Assembly (NCBI GenBank): GCA_009903855.1
Contig: WYEK01000115.1
Span: 1-14,637, forward strand
DNA: 14,637 nt
Reading direction: 5' to 3'
From: Thermocrinis sp.
GTDB taxonomy: Bacteria; Aquificota; Aquificia; Aquificales; Aquificaceae
Below the pieces are notes generated by a model, which made no database searches, was not told the origin of the DNA, and saw only the letters and a list, made by a program, of their open reading frames with translations. The position numbers and the translations under genes were made by a program. The first letter of the stretch is position 1. Every line of letters begins with the position of its first letter. This document shows positions 14,150-14,637 of the stretch, in pieces.

Positions 14150-14192
14150 TTTAATTAATTTTTCACCCAACGTATTATAGGTAGCTTATAAT
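14150..14192 (+). promoter_or_regulatory. Candidate promoter region for dnaX
   Basis: Two overlapping options are visible. TTTAAT (14150-14155) and TATTAT (14173-14178) have a 17-base spacer that contains TCACCCAACGTAT, matching the dksA-like promoter. A perfect TATAAT lies at 14187-14192 without a good -35, inside the 19-bp repeat; it would give an almost leaderless dnaX transcript. Confidence 0.4.
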
Positions 14193-14195
14193 TAA
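14177..14195. repeat. 19-bp direct repeat, copy 2
   Basis: ATAGGTAGCTTATAATTAA, identical to 11366-11384. This copy lies 7 bases before the dnaX start codon and includes its TATAAT-like box. The flanking bases differ on both sides (T and C here, A and G at copy 1). Confidence 0.85.
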
Positions 14196-14202
14196 CTTTC
14201 TG

Positions 14203-14637
14203 ATGTATATTCCCCTTGCCAGAAAGTATAGACCTCGGAAGTTCTCAGAGCTTGTGGGACAAGAGACCGCCAAAAGGGTTTTGCTCAACGCGGTAAGGCT
14301 TGGCAGGCTCTCCCACGCCTACCTCTTTGCTGGTCCCAGAGGAACGGGCAAAACTACCGTAGCGCGTATATTAACAAGGGCAATAAACTGCCTAAAACCT
14401 GTTGATGGAGAACCCTGCGGTGAGTGTGAAAACTGCGTCGCTATTGAAAAGGGAAATTTCCCAGACCTCATAGAAATAGACGCTGCATCCAACAGAGGAG
14501 TAGACGATATAAGGGCCCTGAGGGATGCGGTCTCTTACACGCCCATAAAAGGGAAGTTCAAGGTCTATATTCTGGACGAGGCACACATGCTAACAAAGGA
14601 GGCTTTTAACGCCCTTTTGAAGACCCTTGAGGAGCCT
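14203..14637 (+). CDS. dnaX: DNA polymerase III tau/gamma subunit, N-terminal part (runs off the window)
   Basis: The first 145 residues of the clamp-loader ATPase are present; the frame is open at the window edge. LARKYRPRKFSELVGQE at 5-21 is the family's opening. Walker A is GPRGTGKT at 44-51. The four zinc cysteines are C63, C72, C75 and C78, with the same spacing as E. coli tau. DAASNRGVDDIR at 93-104 is conserved, and Walker B is VYILDEAH at 121-128. The protein loads the sliding clamp and, as tau, ties the replisome together. The ATG has no Shine-Dalgarno site, only an AT-rich leader and a TATAAT ending 10 bases upstream. It is separated from the SBBP gene by a hairpin terminator. Whether it uses the programmed frameshift seen in some species lies outside the window. 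Confidence 0.97.
   Translation, partial: MYIPLARKYRPRKFSELVGQETAKRVLLNAVRLGRLSHAYLFAGPRGTGKTTVARILTRAINCLKPVDGEPCGECENCVAIEKGNFPDLIEIDAASNRGVDDIRALRDAVSYTPIKGKFKVYILDEAHMLTKEAFNALLKTLEEP

Overview
The window looks like chromosome from a thermophilic, outer-membrane-bearing bacterium, most plausibly an Aquificales relative such as Hydrogenobacter or Thermocrinis. This is inference: the proteins are compact and rich in Lys and Glu, genes are packed with 4-base ATGA/GTGA overlaps, Shine-Dalgarno sites are strong (AGGAGGTTT), and an apolipoprotein N-acyltransferase is present. No marker such as rRNA is available to fix the taxon.

Layout. 1-327 is non-coding leader with a promoter for a DksA/TraR-like zinc-finger protein (328-771), which is translationally coupled to an iron-type alcohol dehydrogenase (768-1928). 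RNase R (1913-4015, minus) converges on it with a 16-base overlap. Divergently, folC (4059-5315) overlaps engB/ysxC (5291-5857). Next comes a small ribbon-helix-helix-like gene (5913-6167) abutting hisC (6168-7223). A TnpB-related gene (7249-8802, minus) with its own consensus promoter is wedged between hisC and a three-gene coupled operon: xthA (8867-9646), a half-size EamA transporter (9643-10065) and lnt (10062-11369). After lnt lie a relic of a DDE transposase (11380-11463), a large secreted SBBP-repeat beta-propeller gene split by one in-frame amber codon (11578-14019), a strong UUCG hairpin, and the 5' part of dnaX (14203 to the window end).

Most of the window is housekeeping: folate polyglutamylation, ribosome-assembly GTPase, RNA decay, histidine synthesis, DNA repair, lipoprotein maturation and replication clamp loader. 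The accessory part is concentrated in 7225-8840 and 11366-14195.

The most interesting points are: (1) a TnpB-type RuvC nuclease that keeps D/E/D but lacks the usual zinc ribbon, whose GC-rich 3' end folds into several hairpins and is a candidate guide (omega) RNA; (2) a 19-bp exact direct repeat at the end of lnt and just upstream of dnaX, suggesting that the 2.8 kb between them was inserted; (3) a seven-blade propeller gene with a Gly/Ser stalk and a Cys-TM-Arg C-terminal sorting-type tail, interrupted by a nonsense codon in blade 3; and (4) three genes (folC, tnpB, dnaX) with no Shine-Dalgarno site and a -10-like box 9-10 bases before the start codon.
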